The position numbers and the translations under genes are program-made. DNA of 64,000 bases from Holophagaceae bacterium (GTDB lineage: Bacteria > Acidobacteriota > Holophagae > Holophagales > Holophagaceae): assembly GCA_016710635.1 (NCBI GenBank), contig JADJVL010000010.1, positions 151,583-215,582 on the forward strand. The letters are read 5' to 3'. The notes under the pieces were generated by a model that saw nothing but the letters and a program-made list of their open reading frames with translations, was not told the origin of the DNA and made no database searches. Shown in pieces: positions 1 to 8,534 of this stretch; the stretch's first letter is position 1, and the number at the start of each line of letters is the position of its first letter.

Positions 1-881
1 CGGCCCGGGAGGCGAAGCACATGGCCGTGCTGGACCAGGTGAAGGACGGCGCCAAGGGCAAGGGGGGTGAAGGTTCCCGCTGGCTCTCGCCAGATCCCGC
101 CGCCCGGGAGGTCCTGCTGGGGGCGGGTCTCGCCCGCAGCCTCGGCGTGGCCGTCGGCGGCTCCCTCACGCTGATGAGCACCACCAAGGACGGCGCACTG
201 AATGCGGTGGATGTCGAGGTCGTGGGCCTCCAGGACTTCGGCTTCAAGGAGCTGAACGACCGCTTCCTGAGCGTCAGTCTCGCCACCGCGGAGCTGCTGG
301 TGGACGCCGGCGGCGCGCGGTCGCGGCTGTCCGTGGTGCTGAAGGATCCGTCGAAGGCGAAGGCCGAGGCGCCACGCCTCGCGCAAGTGGCTGGCGCCAA
401 CGTGGCGGGGAGCCCCTGGATGGACCTCGCCAGCTTCTACCAGCAGGTGAAGCTGCTCTACCTCGCCATCTTCGGCTTCATGGGCCTGGTGCTCTTCCTG
501 GTGGTGCTGCTGGCCACGGCGAACACCCTGCTCATGAGCGTGATGGAGCGCCTCCGGGAGTTCGGGACGCTGCGGGCCGTGGGCCTCCAGCCCGGCCAGC
601 TCCTCGCGCTGCTCCAGTGGGAGGGGGCGATCCTCGGAGCCCTGGGGAGCTTCCTCGGCATCGTCCTGACGCTGCTGCTGCGGGCCGGCGTCAACGCCCT
701 GCACCTGCAGCTGCCGCCACCCCCCGGCACCAGCCACGGCTACGAGCTGAACATCCACGCCGTGCCCATGGTGTACCTCGGCGTCTTCCTCGGCCTGCAG
801 CTCACCCTGCAGCTGAGCGCCCTCTTCCCCGGTTTGAAAGCCGCGAGGCTGCGCATTGTGGAGGCCCTGCGGCATGTCTAG
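1..881 (+). CDS. ABC transporter permease, FtsX/MacB type (3' part)
   Basis: The reading frame is open from the window edge, so the true start lies upstream; 292 residues are visible. The C-terminal third holds three hydrophobic segments: the first around LLYLAIFGFMGLVLFLVVLL, followed by the FtsX-family stretch ERLREFGTLRAVGL, then two more before the end at EALRHV. FtsX-domain permeases of the MacB/LolCDE group move lipoproteins, peptides or drugs across the envelope using energy from a separate ATPase. The part before the membrane segments would be the periplasmic domain. Neither the ATPase nor the substrate can be seen here. The next gene overlaps the stop codon by 8 bp, so the two are probably cotranscribed. 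Confidence 0.85.
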   Translation, partial: AREAKHMAVLDQVKDGAKGKGGEGSRWLSPDPAAREVLLGAGLARSLGVAVGGSLTLMSTTKDGALNAVDVEVVGLQDFGFKELNDRFLSVSLATAELLVDAGGARSRLSVVLKDPSKAKAEAPRLAQVAGANVAGSPWMDLASFYQQVKLLYLAIFGFMGLVLFLVVLLATANTLLMSVMERLREFGTLRAVGLQPGQLLALLQWEGAILGALGSFLGIVLTLLLRAGVNALHLQLPPPPGTSHGYELNIHAVPMVYLGVFLGLQLTLQLSALFPGLKAARLRIVEALRHV

Positions 882-1467
882 ACCTCAAACCCTTCTGTTT
901 TGCGCGATCCTTGCGTGCTTCCCGATGAAGGCCCAGGGCCTGGAGGTGATGGCGGGCTACGTGGACCAGGGCCTCAAGGTCGACTACGAAGGCGGCGGGA
1001 TCTATTCGGAGCAGCGGCGCAGCGCAGGCCCATCCCTGCGCGTCGCCTGGGACCTGTCCGGCGCGGACCGGTTCCGCTTGCAGGTGGAAGGGGGCTGGAT
1101 GCGGAACGCGTACCGGGAAGCCCGGCAGGACTCGGCCCTGCTCGGCCTTCAAGGCTCCTGGTGGAGCCCTGAAGGCGACGGCCACGCCCTCTTCGGCGTG
1201 GAATTCCGCGCGGAAAGGGTCGGTTCTCCCGGTGTGGACGCCGTCACTCGCGGACGGCTCTGGGCTCGGGCCGGCTTAGGATTCCGGGGAATCCTGGTCC
1301 CTCTCTTCCCTTGGGACACGGCGATGACCCTGCGTGGCACCGCCCGGTTCATCCCGTTCACGCGCGTGGTGGCAGGATGGGGACTGGGCAGCGGGGTCCA
1401 GTCGGGACCCGCCCATTCCAACCGCGAATTCGGCCTGGAGATCGGCCTGCGCATCAACCTGGACTGA
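874..1467 (+). CDS. Exported protein of unknown function, possible small outer-membrane barrel
   Basis: A 197-residue protein. I chose the ATG at 874, which overlaps the upstream permease stop, because it gives a clean signal peptide (MSRPQTLLFCAILACFPMKAQG). A TTG at 856 would add six residues. The mature part alternates polar and hydrophobic residues and ends in short strands (FGLEIGLRINLD), as in small beta-barrel or transporter-associated outer-membrane proteins. I do not recognise a named family. Its overlap with the permease gene suggests it acts in the same envelope process. The function is unassigned. Confidence 0.6.
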   Translation: MSRPQTLLFCAILACFPMKAQGLEVMAGYVDQGLKVDYEGGGIYSEQRRSAGPSLRVAWDLSGADRFRLQVEGGWMRNAYREARQDSALLGLQGSWWSPEGDGHALFGVEFRAERVGSPGVDAVTRGRLWARAGLGFRGILVPLFPWDTAMTLRGTARFIPFTRVVAGWGLGSGVQSGPAHSNREFGLEIGLRINLD

Positions 1468-1489
1468 CGGCACCGAGAGGCCCCACGGC

Positions 1490-2056
1490 ATGGACGACAC
1501 CAGAAACGCAAAGAGTCCCAAGGCCCCCCGCTGGGCCTGGCTGGTCGCCACGGGCTTCGGCAGCGGCTACCTGAAGCCGGCTCCGGGCACCTGGGGCAGC
1601 GGCGCGGCGGTGCTGGTGTGGGTCGTCCTCGCCCACCTCGCGGTCTTCGTCCCGAAGGCCGCGGGAGAGGCGTGGTTCGCCTTCCTCCCCATCGCCATGA
1701 CCTGGCTCGCGGTGAAGGCCGCGGACCGGGTGGTCCGGGAGACCGGCACCAAGGATCCCAGCTACATCGTGGCGGACGAGTTTGCGGGGATGTGGTTCGC
1801 CCTCTGGCCCCTGCGCTGGGAGCTGCTTAGCGCTCTCCACGAGGTCCAGGACCACCACCGCGCCAGGGCCCTGCTGGTCTACGCCTTGCCCTTCCTGCTC
1901 TTCCGCATATTTGACGTGTGGAAGCCCTGGCCGGCCTACCAGATCCAGAGCCTGCCGGGGGGCGAAGGCGTCGTCGCGGACGATGTCGTGGCGGGGCTTT
2001 ACGCGATCCCGGTGGGGCTGTTGCTGGCGCCCTGGGTGCTGCGGATGATCGGGTGA
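1490..2056 (+). CDS. pgpA: Phosphatidylglycerophosphatase A
   Basis: A 188-residue membrane enzyme that dephosphorylates phosphatidylglycerol phosphate in phosphatidylglycerol synthesis. Diagnostic motifs are visible in order: GSGYLKPAPGTWGSG near the N-terminus, ADEFAGMW in the middle and FRIFDVWKPWP towards the end, with hydrophobic helices between them. The start at 1490 (MDDTRNAKSP) lies just ahead of the conserved core; the same frame is open further upstream, but that part overlaps the previous gene. It follows the exported-protein gene by 22 bp and is probably in the same transcript. Confidence 0.93.
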   Translation: MDDTRNAKSPKAPRWAWLVATGFGSGYLKPAPGTWGSGAAVLVWVVLAHLAVFVPKAAGEAWFAFLPIAMTWLAVKAADRVVRETGTKDPSYIVADEFAGMWFALWPLRWELLSALHEVQDHHRARALLVYALPFLLFRIFDVWKPWPAYQIQSLPGGEGVVADDVVAGLYAIPVGLLLAPWVLRMIG

Positions 2057-2130
2057 TCGCGATCGTCAGGGTCCCCACTTGATCCGGAACTGACAGTCCT
2101 TCGCGCTCGGCCAGTGCGATCTGACCCACC

Positions 2131-2217
2131 CTGCCGCGCTCTCGCTTGGCTGCACCTCGATCAAGCACGGCCGAAAAGCCGGCCGCACTTGATCGAGGTG
2201 CCTTTCTGAAGGTCAAC
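2131..2217 (-). repeat. Hairpin repeat family 1, copy A (apex type I)
   Basis: Conserved flanks surround a 22-bp stem: arms 2152-2173 and 2180-2201. On the minus strand the order is the GTTGACCTT-type flank, the hairpin, then the GCGAGAGCGCGGCAGGG-type flank. Two positions are not Watson-Crick; both read as G-U pairs on the minus strand. The apex carries CGGCCG around a GCTTTT loop. The copy lies 45 nt beyond the stop codon of the minus-strand XPB helicase gene and between convergent genes. Confidence 0.85.
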
Positions 2218-2245
2218 CCCCCGGCCGCCTCGATGCCGGGAGTGG

Positions 2246-3982
2246 CTACGCCGTCGTGTCCGCCATCAGCTCCTTCCACACCACGGGCTCGCTCAGGTGC
2301 CCCGCGCTGTCGAAGCTGCGGCTCTCGATCATGTAGCGGTAGCCCTGCTCGGTGAGGAAGAGCTGGCGGTTGCGGGCGAACTCCTGTTCGGTGCTGTCCT
2401 TGCTGATGAGCGAGTAGAAATAGCTGACGTTGTGGTTGCCCTTCGGGCGCAGGATGCGGCCCAGGCGCTGGGCCTCCTCTTGCCGGGAGCCGAAAGTGCC
2501 GCTCACCTGGATGGCCACGGAGGCGTCCGGCAGGTCGATGGCGAAGTTGGCCACCTTGCTGACGATGAGGACCCGCAACTCACCGGCGCGGAACTGGCGG
2601 AAGAGCTCCTCCCGCTCCCGCTCCGGCGTCTGGCCCGTCAGCACCGGGGCCTTGAGGCGCTTGCCGATGATCCGCAGCTGCTCCAGGTACTGGCCGATGA
2701 CCAGGACCGAATCGTTGGGATGGCCCGCCAGCAGCTCGTCCATCACCTTGAGCTTCAGGCTGTTCTCGGAAGCGATGCGGAAGCGCTGACGCTGGTCCGC
2801 CACGGCGTACTCCATGCGCTCGTCGGAGGGCAGGGGCACGCGGATCTCCAGGCAGTGGGCCGTGGCGATGAAGCCTTCCTTCTCCAGCATCTTCCAAGGC
2901 ACGTCCACGCGCTTGGGGCCGATGAGGGAGAAGACGTCCTCCTCCTTGCCGTCCTCCCGGACTAATGTCGCTGTAAGACCCAACCTTCGCTTCGCTTGCA
3001 GCTCGGCGACGGCGCGGAAGACCGGCGCCGGCAGCATGTGCACCTCGTCGTAGATCACCAGGCCCCAGTTGGCCGCCTCGAAGAGCTTGAAGTGCTCGAA
3101 GGGCGCCTCCTTGCTGCGGCGGTAGGTGAGGATCTGGTAGGTGGCGATGGTGACGGGCTTGATTTCCTTGGAATCGCCGGTGTAGAGGCCGATGTCGTTT
3201 TCCGTGAGCGAAGTCTTGTCCAGCAGCTCCTGCCGCCACTGCTTCACCGCCGTGCCGTTCGTCGTGAGCACCAGGGTGTGGGTCTGCAGGCTGTTCATGC
3301 AGCCGATGCCGATGACCGTCTTGCCGGCGCCGCAGGGCAGCACCAGCACCCCCGCGCCGCCTTCGGGCCCGCCACCGGCGTGGAAGACGTCCACGGCGGC
3401 CTTCTGGTAGGCCCGCAGGCCGAAGGGCTTGCCGCTGGCCTTGAGCTCCGGGGAAAGGGTGAAGGGGAGCGGATCCCCGGGCTTGTAGCCCGCCATGTCC
3501 TGCACGGGATGGCCCAGGCGGATGAGCTGCAGCTTCACTTCGCCCCGCATACCGTCGTGGAGGAAGATGCCCTTTTCGTCCAGATAGGGCTCCGCCAGCA
3601 TGCCCTGGAGGCTGCGCTGGTTCTCCAGCTCCCAGAAGAGGCCCCGATCCTCCATCTCCAGGGCGAGGCGGTCCCCCTTTTTCACCAGCTTCAGCTTGCC
3701 GTAGCGCGTGCCGTGGTCCTGGATCTCCTGGATGAGATTCTGGGGCACGGGGTATTTCGACCAGGTGTCCAGGGTGTCCAGCATCTGCTGGCAGGTGACG
3801 CCGCTGGCGGATGCGTTCCAGAGGGACAGGGGCGTGATGCGGTAGGTGTGGATGTGTTCCGGGCTCTTCACCAGTTCGGCGAAGCGCGCCAGTTCGTCCC
3901 GCACCTGTTCGAAGACCGGGCTGGCGACCTCCAAGAGCAGCGTGCGATCGCTCTGGACGATCAGGGGGTTTTCAGGGCGCAT
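2246..3982 (-). CDS. DNA repair helicase of the XPB/Ssl2 family
   Basis: A 578-residue superfamily 2 helicase. The N-terminal ~130 residues match the helicase-associated XPB N-terminal domain (NPLIVQSDRTLLLEV). Then follow Walker A GAGKT near residue 220, the DEVH box near 313 (VIYDEVHMLPAP), LGLTATLVREDG, and a C-terminal RecA-like domain with QEEAQRLGRILRPKG. Bacterial XPB unwinds DNA 3' to 5' and is linked to repair. I chose the ATG at 3982 (MRPENPLIVQSD), the usual family start; one at 4012 adds ten residues. A stand-alone protein with the same accessory domain is encoded at 8535-10445. Confidence 0.92.
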   Translation of the reverse strand: MRPENPLIVQSDRTLLLEVASPVFEQVRDELARFAELVKSPEHIHTYRITPLSLWNASASGVTCQQMLDTLDTWSKYPVPQNLIQEIQDHGTRYGKLKLVKKGDRLALEMEDRGLFWELENQRSLQGMLAEPYLDEKGIFLHDGMRGEVKLQLIRLGHPVQDMAGYKPGDPLPFTLSPELKASGKPFGLRAYQKAAVDVFHAGGGPEGGAGVLVLPCGAGKTVIGIGCMNSLQTHTLVLTTNGTAVKQWRQELLDKTSLTENDIGLYTGDSKEIKPVTIATYQILTYRRSKEAPFEHFKLFEAANWGLVIYDEVHMLPAPVFRAVAELQAKRRLGLTATLVREDGKEEDVFSLIGPKRVDVPWKMLEKEGFIATAHCLEIRVPLPSDERMEYAVADQRQRFRIASENSLKLKVMDELLAGHPNDSVLVIGQYLEQLRIIGKRLKAPVLTGQTPEREREELFRQFRAGELRVLIVSKVANFAIDLPDASVAIQVSGTFGSRQEEAQRLGRILRPKGNHNVSYFYSLISKDSTEQEFARNRQLFLTEQGYRYMIESRSFDSAGHLSEPVVWKELMADTTA

Positions 3983-4245
3983 CGCGATCAAGGGCCACCG
4001 GAGGCTAAACATTCGAGGCTAGAGGGCATCCCTCCGCAGGTCAATGAATGAACCCAGGGGCGCGCCGTCCAGCCGAGCTTTCCGCGTCCTGGGCAGGGTG
4101 GAAAGTCCCGTGAAGCGGAACCTGGGATTTTGGCGGGTGCCTCGTGTTAAGAAAGTGTCAGTCCTCTATGGCTTCATCCAGGGCCTATACTTGTCAGAGA
4201 TCTTCCCTCGGCGCGGACACCGCGCCGTTTCGTTCTGGAGCTTCC

Positions 4246-7200
4246 ATGCCGGCCCCTTCCCGCACGGTGTCCCTCAGTGCCCTTGCCCTCTGCCTGGCCG
4301 GAGCCCTTTCCGCCCAGGATCTGAGCCTCGGAGAAAAGCGGATGGCCCTGCCCTCCCGCAGGGCCAAGTCCCCCGTCGCCGGGCACGATCGGCCCGACCT
4401 GCGGGCGGACTGGCAGCGGGTGATGCTGGGCGGGGATCCCACCCCGGAGTACCTGGACTTCAAGGCCCGGCTGGCCCGGCAGGAGCTGGACGCGATGCAG
4501 GACGCCCGGCTGCTGCCGGCGGTCCCCGGCTCCAGCAGCACCTGGGTGAACCTCGGCCCCAAGGCCAACCTCATCAGCGGCAGCTTCCCCGACATCGATA
4601 GCGGCCGGCCCGTGGGGATCGCCACCCATCCCAGCAACGCCCAGATCGTCTACTTGGCCACCAGCGGCGGTGGCGTCTTCAAGTGCACCAACGCCGACCT
4701 CAACGCCGCCGGCGACTGGACCTGGACCTCCGTCACCGACAGTCTGCCCGCCAGCAGCTCTTCCGGAAACGTCGCCCTCGGCGCCATGGCCATGAGCGGC
4801 GCGGATGTCAGCGGCAACACCCTCTTCATCGGCCTGGGCGACAAGTTCGACGCCGTCGGCCGCGGCCTCTACAAGACCACCAACGGGGGCACCTCCTGGA
4901 CCGAAGCCACGGGCCTCGGCGCCGCCACCCGGACCTATGACATTGCTCCCGTCAGCGCCTCCGTGGTGCTGGTGGGGACCAATGACGGCCTCAAGCGTTC
5001 CATGGACGGCGGCGCGACCTTCCTGCCCGTCACCCTCGGCGGCAGCGCCGCGGGCCAGGTCTGGTCCGTCCAGGCCTTCAACGCCACCGAGCTCATCTGC
5101 TCCCGCCAGTCCGGCAGCACCGGCACCCTCTGGTACTCCAGCGACGCCGGAGCCTCCTGGACCCAGGCCCTCATCTCGGGTCTCGCCGGCGTCGTGCGGA
5201 TGACGCTCGCCACCAGCCCAGCCAGCACCAGCCAGGCCTGGGGCATCGCCCAGGTCGGTTCCGCCTCCAGCGGCACCATCGCCGCGGGCCTCCTCAGCAC
5301 CACCGACAAGGGCCACACCTGGTCCTTCGTCGCCGCCCCCAACACCACCGGCAGCCTCTTCAAGGGCGTCGGCAACCAGATGACCACCGACGGCAGCCAG
5401 GGCTTCTACAACCACGGCCTCGCGGTGGATCCCTCGAACATCAACCGGGTCTTCGTCGGGGCGAACCTGGCCCTCTACCGCACCGAGAACGGCGGCGCCA
5501 CCTGGGACCAGCTCACCCACTGGTACGGCAACCGCCACGTCTACGCCCACGCCGACTTCCACACCTCGGCCTGGTCCAAGACCGGCCCCAGCACCCTGTT
5601 CATCGGCAACGATGGCGGCCTCTGCATCGTGCGGAATCCCGCCATCGCTTCGGGCTCCATCCCCACCGCGGGCTCTGGCAGCGTCGCCAGCGTGCTGACC
5701 TTCATCGACAACCGCCGGAACCGGGGCATCGCCTCCCACCTCGTGTACAACATCGGCTCGACGACGGCGGCCTCCCCCGCCAACAGCAAGTCCCGGGTCT
5801 CCCTGGGCCTGCAGGACAACGGGACCCGCATCCGCCAGGACGAGGGTTCCGGCCTTGAGAACAGCGGCACCTTCGAGGACGGTATCGGCGGCGACGGCTT
5901 CGGCACGGTGATCCACCCCACCAACGGCAACCTGATCCTGGGCACCGTCTACTACACGGACGTCTACAAGAGCACCAACGGCGGCACGACCTTCAACGAG
6001 TCCATCACGGGGCTGACGGACGCGAACAACCCTGCCACGGCGCCCTTCGCCCCCACCTTCGCCCTGGGCGCCACCGCCTCGCCGGACACGGTCTACACCT
6101 GGGGCCTGTCCCAGGTGTACAAGAGCAACGACTTCGGCTCCACCTGGATCCCCATGGACATGACGGGGTTTGACCCGTCCCGGCTCATCCGCAATGTCAC
6201 CGCTTCCGCCAGCAATCCCAATGCGGTGGCGGTGGTGACTTCCGGCGGCACCGGCTTCGTGACCTACAACGGCGGCACCACCTGGACCCAGTTCGGCACG
6301 GTTCCGAACAACGGGCTCAACATGAGCTACGCCTGGTTCGACACCGCAACGCCCACGACCCTGTACGCGGCGTCGACGGCCCAGACTTCCGTCAACAACC
6401 ACCTGTGGAAGAGCACCAACAGCGGCGCGACCTGGACCGCCATCGACGGCGGCGGCTTCCCAGCGGGCATCCCGGTCTACGTGGTGAAGAACGATCCGGC
6501 CAATGCCAACACCCTCCTGGCCGGCACCGACTTCGGCGTCTACCGCTCGGACAACGGCGGCACCACCTGGGCCCGCTACGGCCAGGGCCTGCCCCTGGTG
6601 GCGGTGCGCGACCTCTACATCGCCACCGACGGCACCTTCGTGCGGGCGGCCACCTTCGGCCGCGGCGCCTGGGAGCTTTCGGCGAGCGCCGTTCCCGCGC
6701 CCACCCTCACCTCCTTCACCCCCACCTCGGCCTTCGCCAACACCATCGTCACCTTGACGGGCACCAACTTCACCGGGGTCACCAGCGTCAAGTACAACGG
6801 CACCGCCGCGACTTTCAACTTCCTCTCGGCGACCTCCATCCAGTCCACCGTGCCCGTGGGCGCCACCACCGGCCCCATCACCGTGACCACGCCCGGCGGT
6901 ACGGCCACCTCGGCCACCAACTTCACCATGCTGGTCTCGCCGCCCTCCATCACCAGCTTCACGCCCACGACGGGGCCCGTCGGCACGCCGGTCACCATCA
7001 CCGGCACCAACCTGACCAACGCCTCGAGCCTGACCTTCAACAGCACTCCGGCCATCTTCACCGTGGATTCACCGACCAGCATCAGCACCACCGTGCCCCT
7101 GGGCGCCACCACGGGTCCCATCGCCGTCACGACCCCCGGCGGCCCCGGCGTGGGCCCGACCTTCACGGTGACCATCCCGCCCGCCCCCGTCATCACCAGC

Positions 7201-7575
7201 TTCACCGCGAACCCGGCGACGATCATCGTCGGCGCCAGCAGCAACCTGAACTGGACGGTGACCGGCGCGGTCTCCCTTTCCATTTCCGGCGTGGGCGCCG
7301 TCACCGGCACCTCCACCGCCGTGAGCCCGGCCAGCACCACCACCTACGTCCTGACCGCGACCAACGGCGGCGGCAACGTCACCGCCAACGCCACCGTCAC
7401 CGTGAAGACCCGGGACCTGGATGCCAGCGGCGGCAGCGCGGACGTCCTCGACATGGCGGTCATGTCCAGGGCCTATAGCGGTCCGGGCATCGCCACCACG
7501 ATCCCCGCCGCCGACCTTGACGGCGACGGCGACGTGGACGACAACGACATCACCCTGTTCCTCGCCGGACTGTGA
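4246..7575 (+). CDS. Secreted beta-propeller (sortilin/BNR-like) protein with IPT/TIG repeats and dockerin-like C-terminus
   Basis: A 1109-residue exported protein; the ATG at 4246 starts a signal peptide (MPAPSRTVSLSALALCLAGALSAQ). Residues about 90-800 contain repeated propeller blades of the form YKTTNGGTSWTEA and YRSDNGGTTWARY, typical of BNR/VPS10-type repeats. Two IPT/TIG immunoglobulin-like domains follow (SFTPTSAFANTIVTLTGTNF; SFTPTTGPVGTPVTITGTNL), then another beta-domain. The last ~55 residues resemble a dockerin: a degenerate calcium loop DLDASGGSADVLD and a canonical DLDGDGDVDDNDITLFLAGL. Such proteins bind or degrade extracellular polymers or anchor to scaffolds; the substrate is unknown. 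The next gene starts 14 bp downstream. Confidence 0.82.
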   Translation: MPAPSRTVSLSALALCLAGALSAQDLSLGEKRMALPSRRAKSPVAGHDRPDLRADWQRVMLGGDPTPEYLDFKARLARQELDAMQDARLLPAVPGSSSTWVNLGPKANLISGSFPDIDSGRPVGIATHPSNAQIVYLATSGGGVFKCTNADLNAAGDWTWTSVTDSLPASSSSGNVALGAMAMSGADVSGNTLFIGLGDKFDAVGRGLYKTTNGGTSWTEATGLGAATRTYDIAPVSASVVLVGTNDGLKRSMDGGATFLPVTLGGSAAGQVWSVQAFNATELICSRQSGSTGTLWYSSDAGASWTQALISGLAGVVRMTLATSPASTSQAWGIAQVGSASSGTIAAGLLSTTDKGHTWSFVAAPNTTGSLFKGVGNQMTTDGSQGFYNHGLAVDPSNINRVFVGANLALYRTENGGATWDQLTHWYGNRHVYAHADFHTSAWSKTGPSTLFIGNDGGLCIVRNPAIASGSIPTAGSGSVASVLTFIDNRRNRGIASHLVYNIGSTTAASPANSKSRVSLGLQDNGTRIRQDEGSGLENSGTFEDGIGGDGFGTVIHPTNGNLILGTVYYTDVYKSTNGGTTFNESITGLTDANNPATAPFAPTFALGATASPDTVYTWGLSQVYKSNDFGSTWIPMDMTGFDPSRLIRNVTASASNPNAVAVVTSGGTGFVTYNGGTTWTQFGTVPNNGLNMSYAWFDTATPTTLYAASTAQTSVNNHLWKSTNSGATWTAIDGGGFPAGIPVYVVKNDPANANTLLAGTDFGVYRSDNGGTTWARYGQGLPLVAVRDLYIATDGTFVRAATFGRGAWELSASAVPAPTLTSFTPTSAFANTIVTLTGTNFTGVTSVKYNGTAATFNFLSATSIQSTVPVGATTGPITVTTPGGTATSATNFTMLVSPPSITSFTPTTGPVGTPVTITGTNLTNASSLTFNSTPAIFTVDSPTSISTTVPLGATTGPIAVTTPGGPGVGPTFTVTIPPAPVITSFTANPATIIVGASSNLNWTVTGAVSLSISGVGAVTGTSTAVSPASTTTYVLTATNGGGNVTANATVTVKTRDLDASGGSADVLDMAVMSRAYSGPGIATTIPAADLDGDGDVDDNDITLFLAGL

Positions 7576-7589
7576 GACACGGAGCGACC

Positions 7590-8405
7590 ATGAGCCACCT
7601 GAACCGATCCCTCGCCGTTGCCTCCCTCGTCCTGCTCGCCGCCTGCGGCGGCGGGGGCGGCGGGGGCACCACCACCCCGCCGGTGTCCACGCCCACCATC
7701 AGCGGCATCGCCCCCACCAGTGGCCCCGCGGGCACCACCGTGACGATCTCCGGATCGAACCTCGGCGGCGCGACGGCGGTGTCCTTCAACGGCACCCCTG
7801 CGGCCTCCTTCACCGCCAGCGCCGCCTCCATCAGCGCCGTGGTCCCCGCGGGCGCCACGGCCGGCGCGGTGTCCGTGACCACCCCCGGCGGCAACGCGAC
7901 TTCCGCCACAGCCTTCACCCGGACCGCCGGCGCCCTGGCCTACGTGGATCCCGCCACCGGCACCTACCGGCTGGTCCGCAACGCGACCCTGTCCACCGCA
8001 ACCCATCTGGTCCTGGATCTGCTGGGCCCCGTGGGCACCTCGGGCCGGGGGGTGGGCTTCTACCTCAGCGCCGACACCACCAAGGTGAACTGGGTCAAGG
8101 TCGCCGGGGCCGACGCCGAACTGGTGCAGAACGGCGCCTTCACCCTGGGCGGAGGCACCCAGCTCATCAAGGCCAAGGCCACCGGCGATGTGCTTCAGGC
8201 GGGGGTCTACCAGAAGGGCGGCGCCGTTCCCGCGGTGGCCTTCACCACCACGGGCGCCCTCGCCCGCGTGGCCCTCGACCTGAAGGGCAGTCCCGCCCTG
8301 GGGGCCGTCACCTTCACCGCCGTGGCGCCCAAGGCCGTGGTCCTGCCGGACACCGGGCCCCAGACCGTCATCACCATCTCCGTGGGCACCGTGACGGCCC
8401 AGTAG
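7590..8405 (+). CDS. Lipoprotein with IPT/TIG domain and possible cohesin-like domain
   Basis: A 271-residue protein with a lipoprotein signal peptide (SLAVASLVLLAAC, then a glycine run), so it should be lipid-anchored to a membrane. An IPT/TIG domain (ISGIAPTSGPAGTTVTISGS) covers about residues 40-115. The remaining ~155 residues are beta-rich; the pattern GVGFYLSADTTKVNWVKV followed by ALARVALDLKGSPALGAVTF recalls the cohesin fold. The cohesin reading is inference. It sits 14 bp after the dockerin-tailed propeller gene, so it could anchor that protein. The ATG at 7590 was chosen because it begins the signal peptide. Confidence 0.65.
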   Translation: MSHLNRSLAVASLVLLAACGGGGGGGTTTPPVSTPTISGIAPTSGPAGTTVTISGSNLGGATAVSFNGTPAASFTASAASISAVVPAGATAGAVSVTTPGGNATSATAFTRTAGALAYVDPATGTYRLVRNATLSTATHLVLDLLGPVGTSGRGVGFYLSADTTKVNWVKVAGADAELVQNGAFTLGGGTQLIKAKATGDVLQAGVYQKGGAVPAVAFTTTGALARVALDLKGSPALGAVTFTAVAPKAVVLPDTGPQTVITISVGTVTAQ

Positions 8406-8409
8406 ACCG

Positions 8410-8467
8410 CCTTGGCAAGGCCGTAAACGGGCCCGCTCCGGCGGGCCCGTTTACGGCCTTGCCAAGG
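8410..8467. terminator. Very long perfect hairpin (27-bp stem, 4-nt loop)
   Basis: Arms 8410-8436 and 8441-8467 are perfectly complementary with loop TCCG. The stem begins 4 nt after the lipoprotein stop codon. It is followed by GGGAATTGG, not by a U-run, so it is not a classical intrinsic terminator. Blocking of 3' exonucleases or another hairpin role is possible. It shows no flank similarity to the family 1 repeats. Confidence 0.6.
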
Positions 8468-8534
8468 GGAATTGGACCGTGAATCCGGTGGGCTTTCATG
8501 AGAAGCTGTAGGGTCCTGCCTTTTCCGAGGTTCC

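Noticed and set aside
4174..6402. 742-residue open frame antisense to the propeller gene
   Set aside because: It mirrors the repeated propeller codons of the sense gene and has no signal, domain or ribosome binding site of its own.
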